Assembly: GCF_025370935.1 (NCBI RefSeq)
Contig: NC_133472.1
Location: 12,922,476-12,986,475, forward strand
Direction: 5' to 3'
Length of the DNA: 64,000 nucleotides
Source of the DNA: Choristoneura fumiferana
Lineage: Eukaryota; Arthropoda; Insecta; Lepidoptera; Tortricidae
Under the pieces are notes generated by a model that saw only the letters and a program-made list of their open reading frames with translations, was not told where the DNA came from and did not search any database. Positions within the stretch are counted from its first letter, which is position 1, and every line of letters begins with the position of its first letter. This document shows positions 1 to 11,437 of the stretch, in pieces. The position numbers and the translations under genes are program-made.

Positions 1-1856
1 CATAGCCAAGCTCATATCTGACTTCCCCGTGTTCATCGCGTCGCCCATCCTCCTGTATCTTCAATGAGAATTGCAACAGCGGCAGAATACTAGTTTCATA
101 ACTCTCTCCTTTCCTAGGGAAGTGAAGTTGAATTAATACCCATTTTGGGTTTAAACGGGCGGGTTATTATTTTACTTGTCGGTCAGGTACTTACTCTAAA
201 AAAAATTTTTCAGCATTTTATTTTACCACTTTATCGGCGTAACTAAGATAGATTAGATACCTATATAAATTATGTAGATAATATTAATTCCTAATTATAA
301 TTGATAAGGTAAGTATACACAAAATGTTCGTATAGATAATCCGACAAGGCTATTTTTGTTTCTATTAGTTGGGCTTTTATTTACAAATATTACGAGTTGT
401 AAGTGTAGGTACTTAATGAGGGTTTTCACAGAGACGAAATATCGCTAGATGGCGTTAGTATCGAGAGTTTCGTTTGACGTTTGACGTTTGCTCATGGTCA
501 TGATTGGTTAAAAAACTAAATGAGCCATTCGCAAGCAAACGTCCAACGTTAAACGGACCTCACGACACAAACGCCATCTAGCGATATTTCGCCTCTGTGA
601 AAACCCTCCACGAACCTTGGAGTAACATCATACAAAATATCGAAAGTGTCATCTATATCGAAGGAGTTTTCAACTGGCAGCTCGTCTGGCACCAAGCTTC
701 CTGAAAGGTTGACTATTGGAACGTCTATTGTGAGAAAATGGTCGTTTTCTGTTGGACGCCAAGTAGTTGTCGTTGTTTCAGTGATTCCATCAGTATTTCT
801 AAAAATTAATTGAACATAAGTCTATCATTAACATTGACATGAAATCAAACAAATGTTCTCCAAATATGCATAAGCATAAAACACCGTTAATTTTTTTTAT
901 GTCTACATATTAAAATAAAATATATAAATACAGGTAACTAGGTACTTTTGTTTCTACTTACTCTGTTTCCTCTACAGAAGTCTTGGTAGACTGAGTGGTC
1001 CTCAAAGTGTACAACTTGTTGACATTCGCGGTACGAGAGTCGGAATTTACCACGTTTGCGGGGAGGGGGCCCCAGTAGCCACCAAATGTCTCCCCGAACT
1101 CGTAAACTATGAGCTGGTTCCCAAACTCTTTGCATGAATCCGCCAGTTCAGACCTTGGCGACAGTTGAATCACCATGACTATGTTATTGCTGGACTGTGT
1201 TCTTAAATAGAAAAAAACATTCATTATTAAATTATTTTGAAAACAAATATCTATAGGTACATGCGGGCACATTGCAGCTAGTACAAAATATGTGCATTGC
1301 TACAAAAAACCTCTCGAATTAAGTACCTTACTACCCCTGTAAGTTTCTACTAGGTAGCTACCTGCTCTATTCGTATTTAAAAAAAACATAACCCTCCTTC
1401 GGGAAGTCGGGTAATAATTTTTCATCATTATGGAATTATAAATACGACGGATGTGTAATCAAATATCAAATGAATCTGATTCAAAGGTCTCTTCTAATAA
1501 CTACAGCGGCAACGGGCACAGTAAGTACTTAAGTAGGTAAGTAATCCATTTTGTTAGGTCTCGATAGTCGATAGTATGACATTCATTCACCACTGAACTG
1601 AAAACCTTAGTTTTACTTAGCCATTCTCCACCTTAACTTACCTAATACTAATAAAGCAGCTGTAAGGCAAGTCAAGCTTAGAAAAATGAAGCATCTGAGC
1701 ATTAGTTTCCATGACGCGACGGCCGAGAAACACCGACGGCACGGCGCGCCGGCGGCAATACTCGGACACATCCTTCTGGTACACGAAGTTCCGGAGACCC
1801 CATATACCATCCCACATCAGGCAGTGAAAGATAAATTTAATAGTTAACTGAAACAT
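1..1856 (-). CDS. Secreted CUB-like protein, 5' four exons (partial)
   Basis: Four exons join in phase on the minus strand: 1856-1642, 1201-962, 798-616 and 113-1, giving 250 codons before the window edge. The ATG at 1856-1854 starts MFQLTIKFIFHCLMWDGIWG, which looks like a signal peptide and argues for secretion. The mature part begins LRNFVYQKDVSEYC and has spaced cysteines with an alternating hydrophobic pattern (LPYSCFISIR, then NNIVMVIQL), which I read as a CUB-like beta-sandwich. A threonine-rich linker (TETTTTTW) follows, then a segment ending EVRYELGY. Introns begin GTAAGT, GTAAGT and GTTCGT; the last is a weak donor lying a few bases from a MITE. No enzyme motif is visible. The fold assignment is inference from pattern, and I do not recognise an orthologue. 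A competing short hydrophobic reading frame in exon 1 fails because its phase does not match exon 2. Confidence 0.6.
418..608. mobile_element. Hairpin MITE, family with a GAGGGTTTTCAC terminus
   Basis: The two ends are inverted repeats: GAGGGTTTTCACAGAGACG at the left, and its complement ending GAAAACCCTC at the right. Both arms include AAATATCGCTAGATGGCG. No coding capacity is present. A second copy lies at 28921-29096. This copy fills much of the intron between exons 3 and 4 of the CUB-like gene. Confidence 0.8.
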
Positions 1857-1912
1857 TACTGACGTGACGCAGCCGAAGCCTTCTAGATACCCGTACTAAC
1901 GACAACATGTAG

Positions 1913-2234
1913 AGCAGGTTTGCTCGTCATATTTTCCTCCACCAAAAATTTCGTGATACACACGGCACACTATGTACAGAATTTCGCACATAAATTCCAA
2001 ACAAAAAACTGAGTTGTAGGCTTGAACACGACAATTGCTTGAACAATGTCGACATTTATTCGTTTAAAAGGCTGTGGTACCAGTAGGTAAGATTTGTCAA
2101 GCAAAGAGTCATAGGTTCGTGTCCAAGCCTACAACTCAGATTTGTTTGGAAGTTATGTGCGAAATTATGTACATAACCAACGTGTGTATCACGAAATTTT
2201 CGGTGGAGGAAAATATGACGAGGAAACCTGTAGA
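1913..2234. repeat. Inverted pair of a tRNA-like SINE
   Basis: Two arms of about 118 bases, 1913-2031 and 2118-2234, are near-perfect reverse complements, separated by about 85 bases. The right arm carries GGTTCGTGTCC at 2113-2123, which resembles a tRNA/Pol III B box, and the lepidopteran SINE-like stretch GGAGGAAAATATGACGAGG. The body also carries GTGTATCACGAAATTTT. Head-to-head insertion of two SINE copies, or a foldback derivative, would both explain this. Confidence 0.7.
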
Positions 2235-2344
2235 TATACGTGTTGGGTCAAGTTCTTCCAATCAGGACTCTATTATTTTAGAGGAGACCTACCCATGCCC
2301 AACAGTAAGGCGATATTAGGCTGAAGAAATGGAGAGGTATGAAG

Positions 2345-2650
2345 AGTAAAACTTTTTTTTATTCGATTGAATGGCAAACGGAAACGAGCAAGTGGGTCTC
2401 CTGATGGTAAGAGATCACCACCGCCCATAAACAACTGCAACAGCAGGGGTATTGCACCACCACCACCACCAGGGGGGGGGTACCAGGGGTAGGGGTTGCG
2501 TTGCCAACCTAGAGGCCTAAGATGGGATACCTCAAGTGCCAGTAATTTCACCGGCTGTCTTACTCTCCACGCACTGCTGCTTCACGGCAAGATTAGCGAG
2601 CAAGATGGTGGTAGCAATCCGGGCGGACCTTGCACAAGGTGCTGCCACCT
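2345..2650 (-). repeat. Non-LTR retrotransposon tail-like repeat, copy 1
   Basis: The element starts with an oligo-T run on the plus strand (a poly-A tail on the minus strand). It carries GAGCAAGTGGGTCTCCTGAT, a GTAAGAGATCACCACCGCCC block, and the segment CAACCTAGAGGCCTAAGATG. The same ordered blocks recur at 5192-5472. A CAC trinucleotide run and a G-run near 2458-2478 are expansions not seen in the second copy. Confidence 0.75.
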
Positions 2651-3071
2651 AACTATTACTAACCAATTATTTACTAGTTTAGTTTACCTACTACGTCAAT
2701 TGGTGTAAATTGTGCATTTGTCGCGCGCTATTCTATCTTCGTACAAAGCTCCTTCAATCGTTTCAAAACTTAGACAGATACCTACACAAGTAAATGAACA
2801 AGATCGCAGTATAGGCACTCAGCCACTCAGTCATGATTTCACGATGTTGAAATAATAAATTAAACAGAGGCATGACGCGGGCAACGATAGGGGTCGCGTG
2901 ACCCGCAGCGGCGCGCGCGCAACGCATCAAAGCTTTTTTAATAGAAGCTCCCTTATCAACAGGGCAGGCGCTCTAGGGCTCCGAGAAGGCAATAAACTTA
3001 TTGTTATTTCTACGTTTATTGTTTGTATGTAGAAGCGGTAAGTATAAAAAAAATTATAACAAAAAATTTCT

Positions 3072-3259
3072 CCGACTAGGTACAAAAAACCATGAAAATA
3101 ATTGTGAGCCAGCAGGAGTGATTGAAGCCCAATATACTCGTATAGTACGAGTATGAAGGTGAGGTAGACGACTATAGGTAGGTCCACTCCTGCTGGCTCG
3201 TTCTGAGGCACCGACTTCAGACTGGTAGAAAATTATTTTCATGGTTTTTTTGTAGTCGG
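3072..3259. mobile_element. Hairpin MITE
   Basis: Outer arms: CCATGAAAATAATT on the left matches AATTATTTTCATGG on the right. Inner arms: GAGCCAGCAGGAGTG at about 3106 pairs with CACTCCTGCTGGCTC at about 3187. No coding capacity. Confidence 0.75.
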
Positions 3260-3415
3260 TTCAATTTTTTGTCATATTTCTTTTTGTTTTTCTGGTTTAG
3301 TAACTATCATCATAAAAATGGTTAAGCATATATTTATAAATGGTCGAATATAATATACAAATATATAGAAGTTTTTCTCTTCTGTGTAGGTGCAGTAACC
3401 AGCACCAATATCTGA

Positions 3416-3880
3416 CTCAAAAAGCGTGCATAAATATCTGATACGACTCTATTTCTAGGGCCGGTAAGACGTGTTAGATATTTTTACACGCTCCGCTGTG
3501 GTAGATATTTATGCAGGTGACGTACAGTCAAGGGCATCAACATCTAAACAGCCATAGCGTCAAATACATACCTACATCGACCTTATGGTCAGTAGCAGAC
3601 TCAGGATGCTTCCAATTAGTGATTCGTCATAATGAATAATTTGTCAACCTGTCAAATAATCAGTACAGGGCGGCTAAGTAATTTTCGGAAATTCAAACGA
3701 GAATTTTACAAAATCCCGGAATTTCAATTCAACTGCTGTATCTAATGACTTACGCGTGCGAAGCCGCGAGTAAACGCTAGTAACAAAAGTACGGGCTCTG
3801 GTCAGTGGCATAAATGTATATAAGTAGATATTTTTGACGTCTTGGTAACGTATATATATTTATGCCCTTGACTGTATACA
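3416..3880. mobile_element. Composite repeat including a Helitron 3' end
   Basis: The left part (AAAGCGTGCATAAATA, then TTTTTACACGCT) recurs at about 18878-18958. ACAGTCAAGGGCAT near 3524 has its complement ATGCCCTTGACTGT near 3863, so the block is bounded by inverted repeats. Inside it, TGCGAAGCCGCGAGTAAACG followed by CTAG at 3777-3780 matches other Helitron 3' ends in this window. Confidence 0.6.
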
Positions 3881-4125
3881 CATCAGCCTTATTGTCGCAA
3901 TATATATAATTTTTGGGACTCTATGGTGTCAATACAAGGTCAATACCGACTCTATAGTATAGATCTATGTATAATGTACCTACTTATAAGGTCTATCTAT
4001 ACACGTAAGCATCTGCCACGACAACCACAATAATAGGAAAGGGAGCTCAAAAAGAAAAGAGGAGAGGAGAACGAATTCTACTAATTTAAATGTAAAGTAT
4101 TCCTGAGTTTATCTCTTCGATTACA

Positions 4126-4220
4126 ACAAAATTTGTATTGTATGGATGTGTCCGTTTTGATACGCTTTCTTTTTAAGAATTTTCGTAACAAAACGGACAC
4201 ATCCGTACAACATTTTGGGG
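4126..4220. repeat. Short hairpin repeat
   Basis: TATGGATGTGTCCGTTTTG on the left pairs with CAAAACGGACACATCCGTA on the right across a short loop. It lies about 600 bases upstream of the BCS1 start codon. Confidence 0.7.
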
Positions 4221-4835
4221 AAACATCTGGAGACTGTTTCTACCACTTTAAATCACGGACTGAGTCTACCTCCCAAATGTTGAAATCGGAGAGATAAACG
4301 TACTTATATATGGTGATTCTGATTTTCCACCGGCGAGGTTGTACCTATGCATTCTCGCGCGCCTGCCGCGAGCCGCCGCGGGTCGCCGAGGGCGCCACCA
4401 CCATACGTCTCGTCTCGCCGGAAATGCGTGACATCTATTGGGAGGTTAGAGAGACTAATGTACATACGTAACAGGACAATGAAGAAAAGAAAGATTATTA
4501 TTAAATAACCCTCCTTCGGGCAGTCGGGTAAAAAGCATGACGTTAGGTTTAGTAATATATTGGTATATGTATATCTAAATTAGAATACGAGCCGCACCAT
4601 TCAAGAATAGAATGAATATTCTTGCTTTTGATTCATGGCACAATTCGGACTAATAATAAAAAAAATACAAAATCAGCTGCCACTACCTGTCATTGTCATT
4701 GTCAATGTCAGTCAGTTTAAACTGCTAGTCAGTCAAAGGGTATTGCTGCGCCATAGAAAAGATGTGTTGCATTATTTAATTTAATCAATATAACCCTTCC
4801 AGTACATTAACGTAGCTTGAAAAAAATCTTAAATC

Positions 4836-7800
4836 ATGACTATTGTAGAATATGTGACTTCTTTAGCTCAGAACCCTTATTTCGGTGCTGGATTCGGTTT
4901 ATTCGGAGTTGGAGCCAGTGCCGCAATTTTACGTAAAGGTTTTCAGACTTCTATGGTGCTATTTCGGAGGCATTGCATGATCACACTAGAAGTTCCTTGC
5001 AGAGACAAATCTTACCAATGGCTACTGCAGTGGATAACTCAGAAAGGTGCCAGGCAAACCCAACACCTCAGTGTAGAGACATCTTTCCTTCAGAAAGATA
5101 CTGGGCAGATCAAAACCAAATACGATTTTATACCCAGTGTTGGACAACATTTTTTCAGGTGAGCTTTACCCTTTTAATTATAATATAGCATGTATTTTTT
5201 TTTATTCGACTGGATGGCAAACAAGCAAGTGGGTCTCCTGATAGTAAGAGATCACCACCGCCCACAAACATCTGCAACACCAGGGGTATTGCAGATGCGT
5301 TGCCAACCTAGAGGCCTAAGATGGAATACCGCAAGTGCCAGTAATTTCACCGGCTGTCTTACTCTCCAAGCCGAAACACAACGGTGCAAGCACTGCTGCT
5401 TCACAGCAGGATTAGCAAGCAAGATGGTGGTAGCAATCCGGACGGACCTTGCACAAGGTCCTACAACCTGCAAACTATACTGTGTACTTAGGAATATGTT
5501 ACATTAAAACATATTGTCATCCCTTATGGATTTACCCTTGTGTAACAGTGTTTATCTTAAGTAATTATATCTCTTTATTAAAACTGTGTACCTTTTTCTT
5601 CTAATATTGATTAGCACATTCCTCTATCTGTACTGTAATTACTTACTTAAATATTTTGTCAACATTCCATTTGTTTTAGGTTAGATAATATGATGTTCTT
5701 TGTTTTATCCAAGAAACATTTTTATATACTAAATATAGATATAGTACTATCAGTATTGTATTTAAGGATCTGCTAGTGCATATAAAAGGATAGAAGTCCG
5801 TAGAAGGATATTTTTTTTTGTATACCTATCAGTTACGTAAGAGTTGTTATTAATTATTAGTTGTTGTTACCCAATTTATTCATATTACATATTGCCCTAA
5901 ATATTGCAAGCCCAAGTTGTTGTAAACACTTTTAGCCAATTGTTTTGTGGCATAAAATTATTGCATCATATTATTGAAAGATTTGTCATCTGCATTATTT
6001 ATAGTAAAGAGAATTAAGAAGTCTAGATCTAGCAGTAGTGATCTCGTAGTAGATTATTTATGGAGACCACGAAAGGGGTTCAGGAATGTGGGGAGGCAGC
6101 CAGCAAGATGGATGGACGATTTGGTGCGAGCGGCTGGGAAGGACTGGATGCGGAAAACTCACGACCGCACAGAATGGTCTAAAATGGAAGAGACCTTTAC
6201 TCAGCATTGGGTAGATCAAGGTTGAAGAAGAAGAAGAAGAAGAAGTAGATTATATGAATTGCTTAATTTTCCCAATGGTCAAGTATTTGTGTGGCAATAA
6301 ATAAATATTTATACTCCATTTATTTATTTCACCATCACATCAGCCATAGAATGTCCACTGTTGGACATAGACTTCCTGTATTTCATAACCCTCAAAAATT
6401 ATTAAGCTATGTTGACTGGTCATTTATTAAATAATAATAATAATAATAGCCTTTATTCAGATTTTTTAATTACATCTCTTGAAAATAATCAGGGGCTGTT
6501 TCACCATCCATTGATTAGTGTTAACTGATGGTTAAATTTGATGCCGTCTTAGTCTATTTGAACAAAACAAAGAGAGACAACATCACATTTAACCGTCAGT
6601 TAACACTAATCAATGGATGGTGAAACAGACCCTTACCCCCTTATTCATAAAACTTAACAAGCCTATGTTAACTAACAAATGCTTTGTTCCTTTCTAACAA
6701 ATACAAATGTCGAAGTGACAGATAAGGACAAACGAATTTTAGCGGCATTTTAACTAAAATAGGTTTGATTGTCGTTTATGAATAAGGGGGTAAATCTCTA
6801 ACACCAGAATCTGTTTGCCCATTGGCAAAGGCCTCTCCCAACTGTCTCCATAAATTTCTGTCCCCAGCTGACCTAGTCCATAAGCTGCCCACCATTGCCT
6901 TGATCTCATCGGTCCAGCGTTTGAATGGTCTGCCTCGTTTCCCCCTTTTTTTATAGTTGGGGGTACCCCCATCTATTAAATACTGTCAGTAAATTTTTTA
7001 TTTTTATGTCAATTGCAGGTATCGAGGAGCATGGATCAAGGTGGACCGCACCAGAGAACAACATACCCTTGACCTACACATGGGGGTGCCATGGGAAACA
7101 GTCACTTTGACTTCTTTTGGCAGCAATAAGCAGCTCTATTATGACATTTTAGAAGAAGGTAGATTTTTGAACCGGGCTAACACATTAGAGGCTTTACCTA
7201 AAAGGAAGGTGTTGGCAATTTGTCTCTGTATTCTCCTTCTAAGACTTTTACAATAGCTTCACTTGTATCTTCACTATGTATCTGATCTATGCACATAGCT
7301 TCTGCTATATGCTTAGATCATATGTCTTTGAATTTGAAAAAGTAACTATTAAATTTAACAGAGATCACATGCTAAAATTTCTGGAGAAATATGGCAAATC
7401 TCCATGTGCAAATTGGTTTTAAAGTACAAAGACAATAACTAGCTACAATAACAAGTATCTTCTTACAATAGGCTGCACTTAGTTCCTACTTCGACTGAGG
7501 TCTTCTCTCCTTCCATTCTTCAAGGTAATGCATGATTCAATTAATTAAACATTCATTCTTTCTGTTATTTAGCCAGGACAATGGCACTTAAGCAGCACGA
7601 GGGTATGACTATAATGTACACCGCAATGGGTGCGGAGTGGCGGCCTTTCGGGCACCCGCGGCGGCGGCGGCCGCTGCAGAGCGTCGTGCTGCGCGCCGGC
7701 CTCACCGACCGCATCCTGGCCGACTGCTTGGACTTCATTAACAACCCGCAGTGGTACACCGAACGAGGCATCCCATACAGAAGAGGTGACTTACCTTTCA

Positions 7801-10531
7801 TCAGTGTGTCAGTCCGCTGTTAAACATAGGCCTCTCCCATGGCACGCCACTGAGTTTGATCTTTAGCTCACTACGCTACACCAATCCTTTGCCCGCTACC
7901 TCGCTTATTGCATATTCATCATTATAAATGTTCCGCCCTGCTATACTCCATTTATTTTAACATTTGAATCTTTACGGTAAAAATCGCACATGTTTTTGAA
8001 AAACGAAACTATTTAAAATTGTGTTAACTTCTATAATAAAAACGTAATGAGTACCGCTAATAAATGTATATGTAGGTATTTTTAGTCCATTTGTGTTCTA
8101 ACTCGAAATACTGAGAAACATGTTACAATTTGACCGTTGGATCCTATGTGATGTCAGAGAAAAAAACAAAGGAATAAACTTAGAGTCAGTGGCTATTTCT
8201 GCTGGCTGGTGCAATGGATCAATAATTCTCAGGGAGATTACATATTTCATAGAGTAAGGACTAAAGATCGGATAGTTCGTTTTCATAGTAGGAGCTTAGC
8301 TTAAGCGGATTTCTTTGAAAGTTTACTTTCATATTTATTTATTTTTTTATTCCTTACTCAAATATTATTTCCAGGTTACTTGTTATACGGTCCGCCAGGC
8401 TGTGGCAAGTCGTCGTTTATCATGGCACTGGCAGGAGAACTCGAATACAATATCTGTGTTCTCAATCTATCTGAGAGGGGCCTCACTGATGACCGACTCA
8501 ACCATCTTCTCAGGTATTTACCTACCTATTTAAGAGTACTTCTATTTTACCGACGACTAGGTAGGTACCGTGTTTAGTTACTATTTTTTTTTACCATCCC
8601 ATCAAGTACAAAATACGACAGTTAGAAACACGATGGTAGTCGATTACAAAGATCTTCAGCCATCGGCATAAGAGGGGGAACGGGGGGAGGATGAGGCAAG
8701 GGTAGTAACTTCTCTGCCCAACTTAGAAAAATTGCGTTAGCATAGAAGACTGAGATGGATAGATAAATAATCGTCAAAAAACTAAAAAAAAACCGGGCAA
8801 GAGCGTGTCGAACACGCCCAAAATAGGGTTCCGTAGCCATTACGAAAAAATTAAGTAATATTTTTTTAGGGATTTCGTATTTTATACGGAATCTTCCAAG
8901 TTTAGGTATATTTTATACCCTAGGCTGCTCACTCATAAACTACTAATAATTCTCAAGCAAACTTAGCCGTTATAGTTTTTCTTGAAAGTTTGATATACTT
9001 ACTACCATCCTGAATTTTTTCAAATTTTTCCACACACTGGTATAGTTTTTAGAAGGGGGGGGGACGCTCGATTTTAATGAAAATTTTCACTTTAAAATTG
9101 AATATTTCGCAAACATATCACTGCATCGAAAAATCGTCTCACCAAACCCCTCATGGTTTTAAAATACCTATCTAACGATACCCCACACTATGGGGTTGGA
9201 TGAGAAAAAAAAATCACCCCCACTTTACGTCTATGGGAGGTACCCTAAAAAAAATTTTATTTGAATTTTTTATTGTAGGCGTCGACATAGTTTACATATA
9301 TATCCTTGCAAAATTACAGCTTTCTAGCATTGATAGTCCCTGGGCAAAGCCGCGGACGGACAGAGACAGACAGACAGACAGACAGACATGGCGAAACTAT
9401 AAGGGTTATTTTGGCTACGGAACCCTAAAAAAAAACTGCCTTCGGTAGACAAAATCCCTGACTGCACCAGAGATATCAGCCAACATACTTACAACATAAT
9501 TAAAATACTCTCGCCTATCAGTTAGTGTTGCATAGGTATCATGTCATCCACATTAACATTTCAGCGTGGCGCCTCAGCAGTCCATTATTCTTCTTGAAGA
9601 CATTGACGCAGCCTTCGTGTCTCGTCAGGACACTCCATCACAGAAAGCTGCTTTCGACGGCCTCAACAGAGTCACATTTAGTGGGCTGTTAAATTGCTTG
9701 GACGGTGTCGCTTCTACTGAAGCGCGCGTAGTATTCATGACAACGAACTATTTGGAAAGGTATGTCATTTATATTTATATTAATTTAGGTCAATACGAGT
9801 AGGGAGGTTCCCCACTGGGAAGTCGGTAGGTTCGGGCACCACCTTATACATAATTTTGTATTGTATAGAGTGGTACAGTCGAACAAATTGAATCATGACC
9901 CAGGGTGGAACCTTTAATAATCAATTTCACTATGATTTCCATAACAAAAGTATGGGATGTCAACATGACATTAGTAGCACAAAGGTTCCACCCTGGGCGG
10001 GCCATCATGATTCAATTTGTTAGACTTTAATTTAGCTTGGTATAAGTTCACATTCATTATCAAAAATACTTTTTGTCTCATACAGATTAGATCCAGCTCT
10101 GATAAGACCTGGCAGAGTCGACATGAAGGAATATGTGGGTCACTGTGACCAGCAACAAGTTGAACTTATGTTCTTGAGGTTTTACAAAGGGGAAAGGGCC
10201 GCTGAGCATGCGAGAAAATTTGCAGAAACGTAAGTAGGAACAGTTAATTTTACAAATCGTACTTAGATTATCTAGATTCCACGAACATGAATCCAGATGG
10301 ATGATCTTATATACGCAGATCACCTTTGAGGTCCACTCTTTTAGAGATCTTTATCTGTAAAGATAATTTGATTTTCCATGTGAACTGTAAGTTTCATTCT
10401 TATATTTCAGAGTCATAAACAAGAAAAAGGAAGTAAGTCCGGCACAGATACAAGGTTACTTTATGTTCCACAAACATTCGCCGCCGGAGGACGTACTCAC
10501 GGACACCGACGCGATATGGACACTGGGATAG
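4836..10531 (+). CDS. BCS1L: BCS1-like mitochondrial AAA ATPase chaperone (seven exons)
   Basis: Exons 4836-5158, 7019-7158, 7573-7785, 8375-8513, 9565-9759, 10086-10229 and 10411-10531 join in phase to 424 codons plus TAG, close to the family's usual 420 residues. BCS1 sits in the mitochondrial inner membrane and moves the folded Rieske iron-sulfur protein across it during complex III assembly. Visible features, in order: a glycine-rich membrane segment at residues 16-34 (FGAGFGLFGVGASAA), the BCS1-specific region with EWRPFGHPRRRRPL, Walker A GPPGCGKSS at 231-239, Walker B ILLEDIDAAF near 280-288, and the sensor/arginine region FMTTNYLERLDPALIRPGR. The C-terminal helices contain SPAQIQGYF. 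All introns are GT/AG. Introns 1, 4 and 5 carry transposable elements. No frameshift or missing catalytic residue is seen. Identification is firm; the symbol follows the animal family name. Confidence 0.96.
5192..5472 (-). repeat. Non-LTR retrotransposon tail-like repeat, copy 2
   Basis: Same ordered blocks as the copy at 2345-2650 (oligo-T start, CAAGTGGGTCTCCTGATAG, CAACCTAGAGGCCTAAGATG, ATGGTGGTAGCAATCCGG). It begins about 33 bases after the donor of BCS1 exon 1, in the same orientation as the first copy. Confidence 0.8.
5974..6246 (+). mobile_element. RTE-type LINE 3' fragment with a GAA tail
   Basis: The frame at 5974-6225 encodes WRPRKGFRNVGRQPARWMDD and then DRTEWSKMEETFTQHW. This is the characteristic C-terminus of RTE-clade reverse-transcriptase proteins, where GRP/GRQP-x-RW-x-DD precedes the stop. 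A run of AAG/GAA trinucleotides follows at once (about 6226-6246), as expected for an RTE 3' tail. Only the end of the element is present, in BCS1 intron 1. Confidence 0.85.
6492..6632. mobile_element. Hairpin MITE, family with CTGTTTCACCATCCATTGATTA ends
   Basis: The left end GGGCTGTTTCACCATCCATT pairs with AATGGATGGTGAAACAGACC at the right. Related copies: 49246-49386, about 22545-22668 and about 42172-42295. It abuts a different MITE at 6633. Confidence 0.85.
6633..6793. mobile_element. Hairpin MITE with TTACCCCCTTATTCATAAA ends
   Basis: A 19-base perfect terminal inverted repeat, TTACCCCCTTATTCATAAA at 6633 and its complement TTTATGAATAAGGGGGTAA ending at 6793. The outer TTA/TAA could be part of a TTAA-type target site. 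Located in BCS1 intron 1. Confidence 0.85.
8776..9433. repeat. Dispersed repeat (GAGCGTGTCG ... GGAACCCTAAAAA), copy 1
   Basis: It starts AAAAAACCGGGCAAGAGCGT and ends TACGGAACCCTAAAAAAA. Internal blocks include GGTTCCGTAGCCATTACG, TTACGTCTATGGGAGGTACC and a GACA tetranucleotide run (9360-9388). Copies occur at 40382-40832 and, inverted, at 54112-54724. It lies in BCS1 intron 4. No open frame supports autonomy. Confidence 0.8.
9877..10026. mobile_element. Hairpin MITE
   Basis: AGTCGAACAAATTGAATCAT at the left pairs with ATGATTCAATTTGTTAGACT at the right. Subterminal CCCAGGGTGGAACCTTT pairs with AAGGTTCCACCCTGGG. Located in BCS1 intron 5. Confidence 0.85.
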
Positions 10532-11228
10532 TCCGAGCATGACGACGTAGTTAGTAGCTGCCGCACGCCGCACCCACTACTGGCGGTGACTAGTGCTTGT
10601 CAATCGGGATGCAGTTTGCTTCGATACCGTATAAAAGCGCAAAACATACATGACGAGTGCGGGCCGGGAGTGCGGCGGGCCTATTTACGTGGCTGTGTAT
10701 ATTAACAACATTACACCGACGGCGGGCGGGGGCGGGTCGTGCGGTGGCACCGCTATGTTATTTTTGATTTTCGTTAACTTTAATGGGACAATCTACAAAT
10801 GAAGTTAATTTGGCTAAGACACTAGTGGCCTAACCTACTGTTTAAAAAATAATCAAGAGTTGAGATAATTAATTATTAGCAGTAAAACATCGTAAAGGTC
10901 CTTAATTTATGGCGTTTTCAATTTCCATAACTATACATAACTAATTCGTTTTTAATTCACACATATTTAACAAAAGAAAGTTGTTTTTATTTATATGGCT
11001 CTGTCCATCGGAGTACAATTTTGCCAGTGTCTATACTTCGTTTTTTTTTGCATTATAAAAAGAGTAAATCTTAGTAGAAAGAAGGTAAGCAATCTTGACG
11101 AGTCTTTTTATGAACGATGACAGCGCGAATCAAAAGAAAGTTAAACAAGTGGATTTTTGATGCGTCTCTTATGTGTCACACACAAGTGTCTAGTTTGAAC
11201 ATGAAACTACCGTGAGACTCACTCATAT

Positions 11229-11437
11229 TAAATGATATTGTAACGGATAACTCACGTCTTAAACAGAGTTTAGCTCGACATGTTTCGGGATATTTTGTAG
11301 CCCATCTTCTCAGGAGCACGCGACTCGGCAGCTGCCGCAACACGCACACTACGCGCCACCGCTCTGCTCGCGCGACAAACAAAAACATGTCGAGCTAAAC
11401 TCGGTTTAAGACGAGTTATCCGTTACAATATTATTGA
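11229..11437. mobile_element. Hairpin MITE with long arms
   Basis: TATTGTAACGGATAACTC and GTTTAGCTCGACATGTTT on the left pair with AAACATGTCGAGCTAAAC and GAGTTATCCGTTACAATA on the right. The centre is GC-rich. The 70-residue frame read through it is an artefact of the palindrome. Confidence 0.85.

Larger units (their letters stand above)
1857..4835. other. Intergenic spacer, repeat-rich
   Basis: No open frame here carries recognisable protein signal. The interval holds an inverted SINE-like pair (1913-2234), a LINE-tail-like repeat (2345-2650), a GC-rich patch near 2880-2925, a hairpin MITE (3072-3259), an element with GCGTGCATAAATA ends and a Helitron 3' end (3416-3880), a small hairpin (4126-4220), and the promoter and 5' leader of the BCS1 gene from about 4650. 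The motif CCCTCCTTCGGG appears at about 1390 and 4507 and marks two copies of another repeat end. Confidence 0.7.

Noticed and set aside
1613..1810. Minus-strand frame with a signal-peptide-like stretch (MLRCFIFLSLTCLTAALLVLG) over exon 1 of the CUB-like gene.
   Set aside because: It leaves one base at the donor and cannot enter exon 2 without an immediate stop. The alternative frame leaves two bases and reads through all four exons.
9359..9388. GACA run as a CRISPR-like or regulatory array.
   Set aside because: A simple tetranucleotide microsatellite inside a dispersed repeat, with no spacers.
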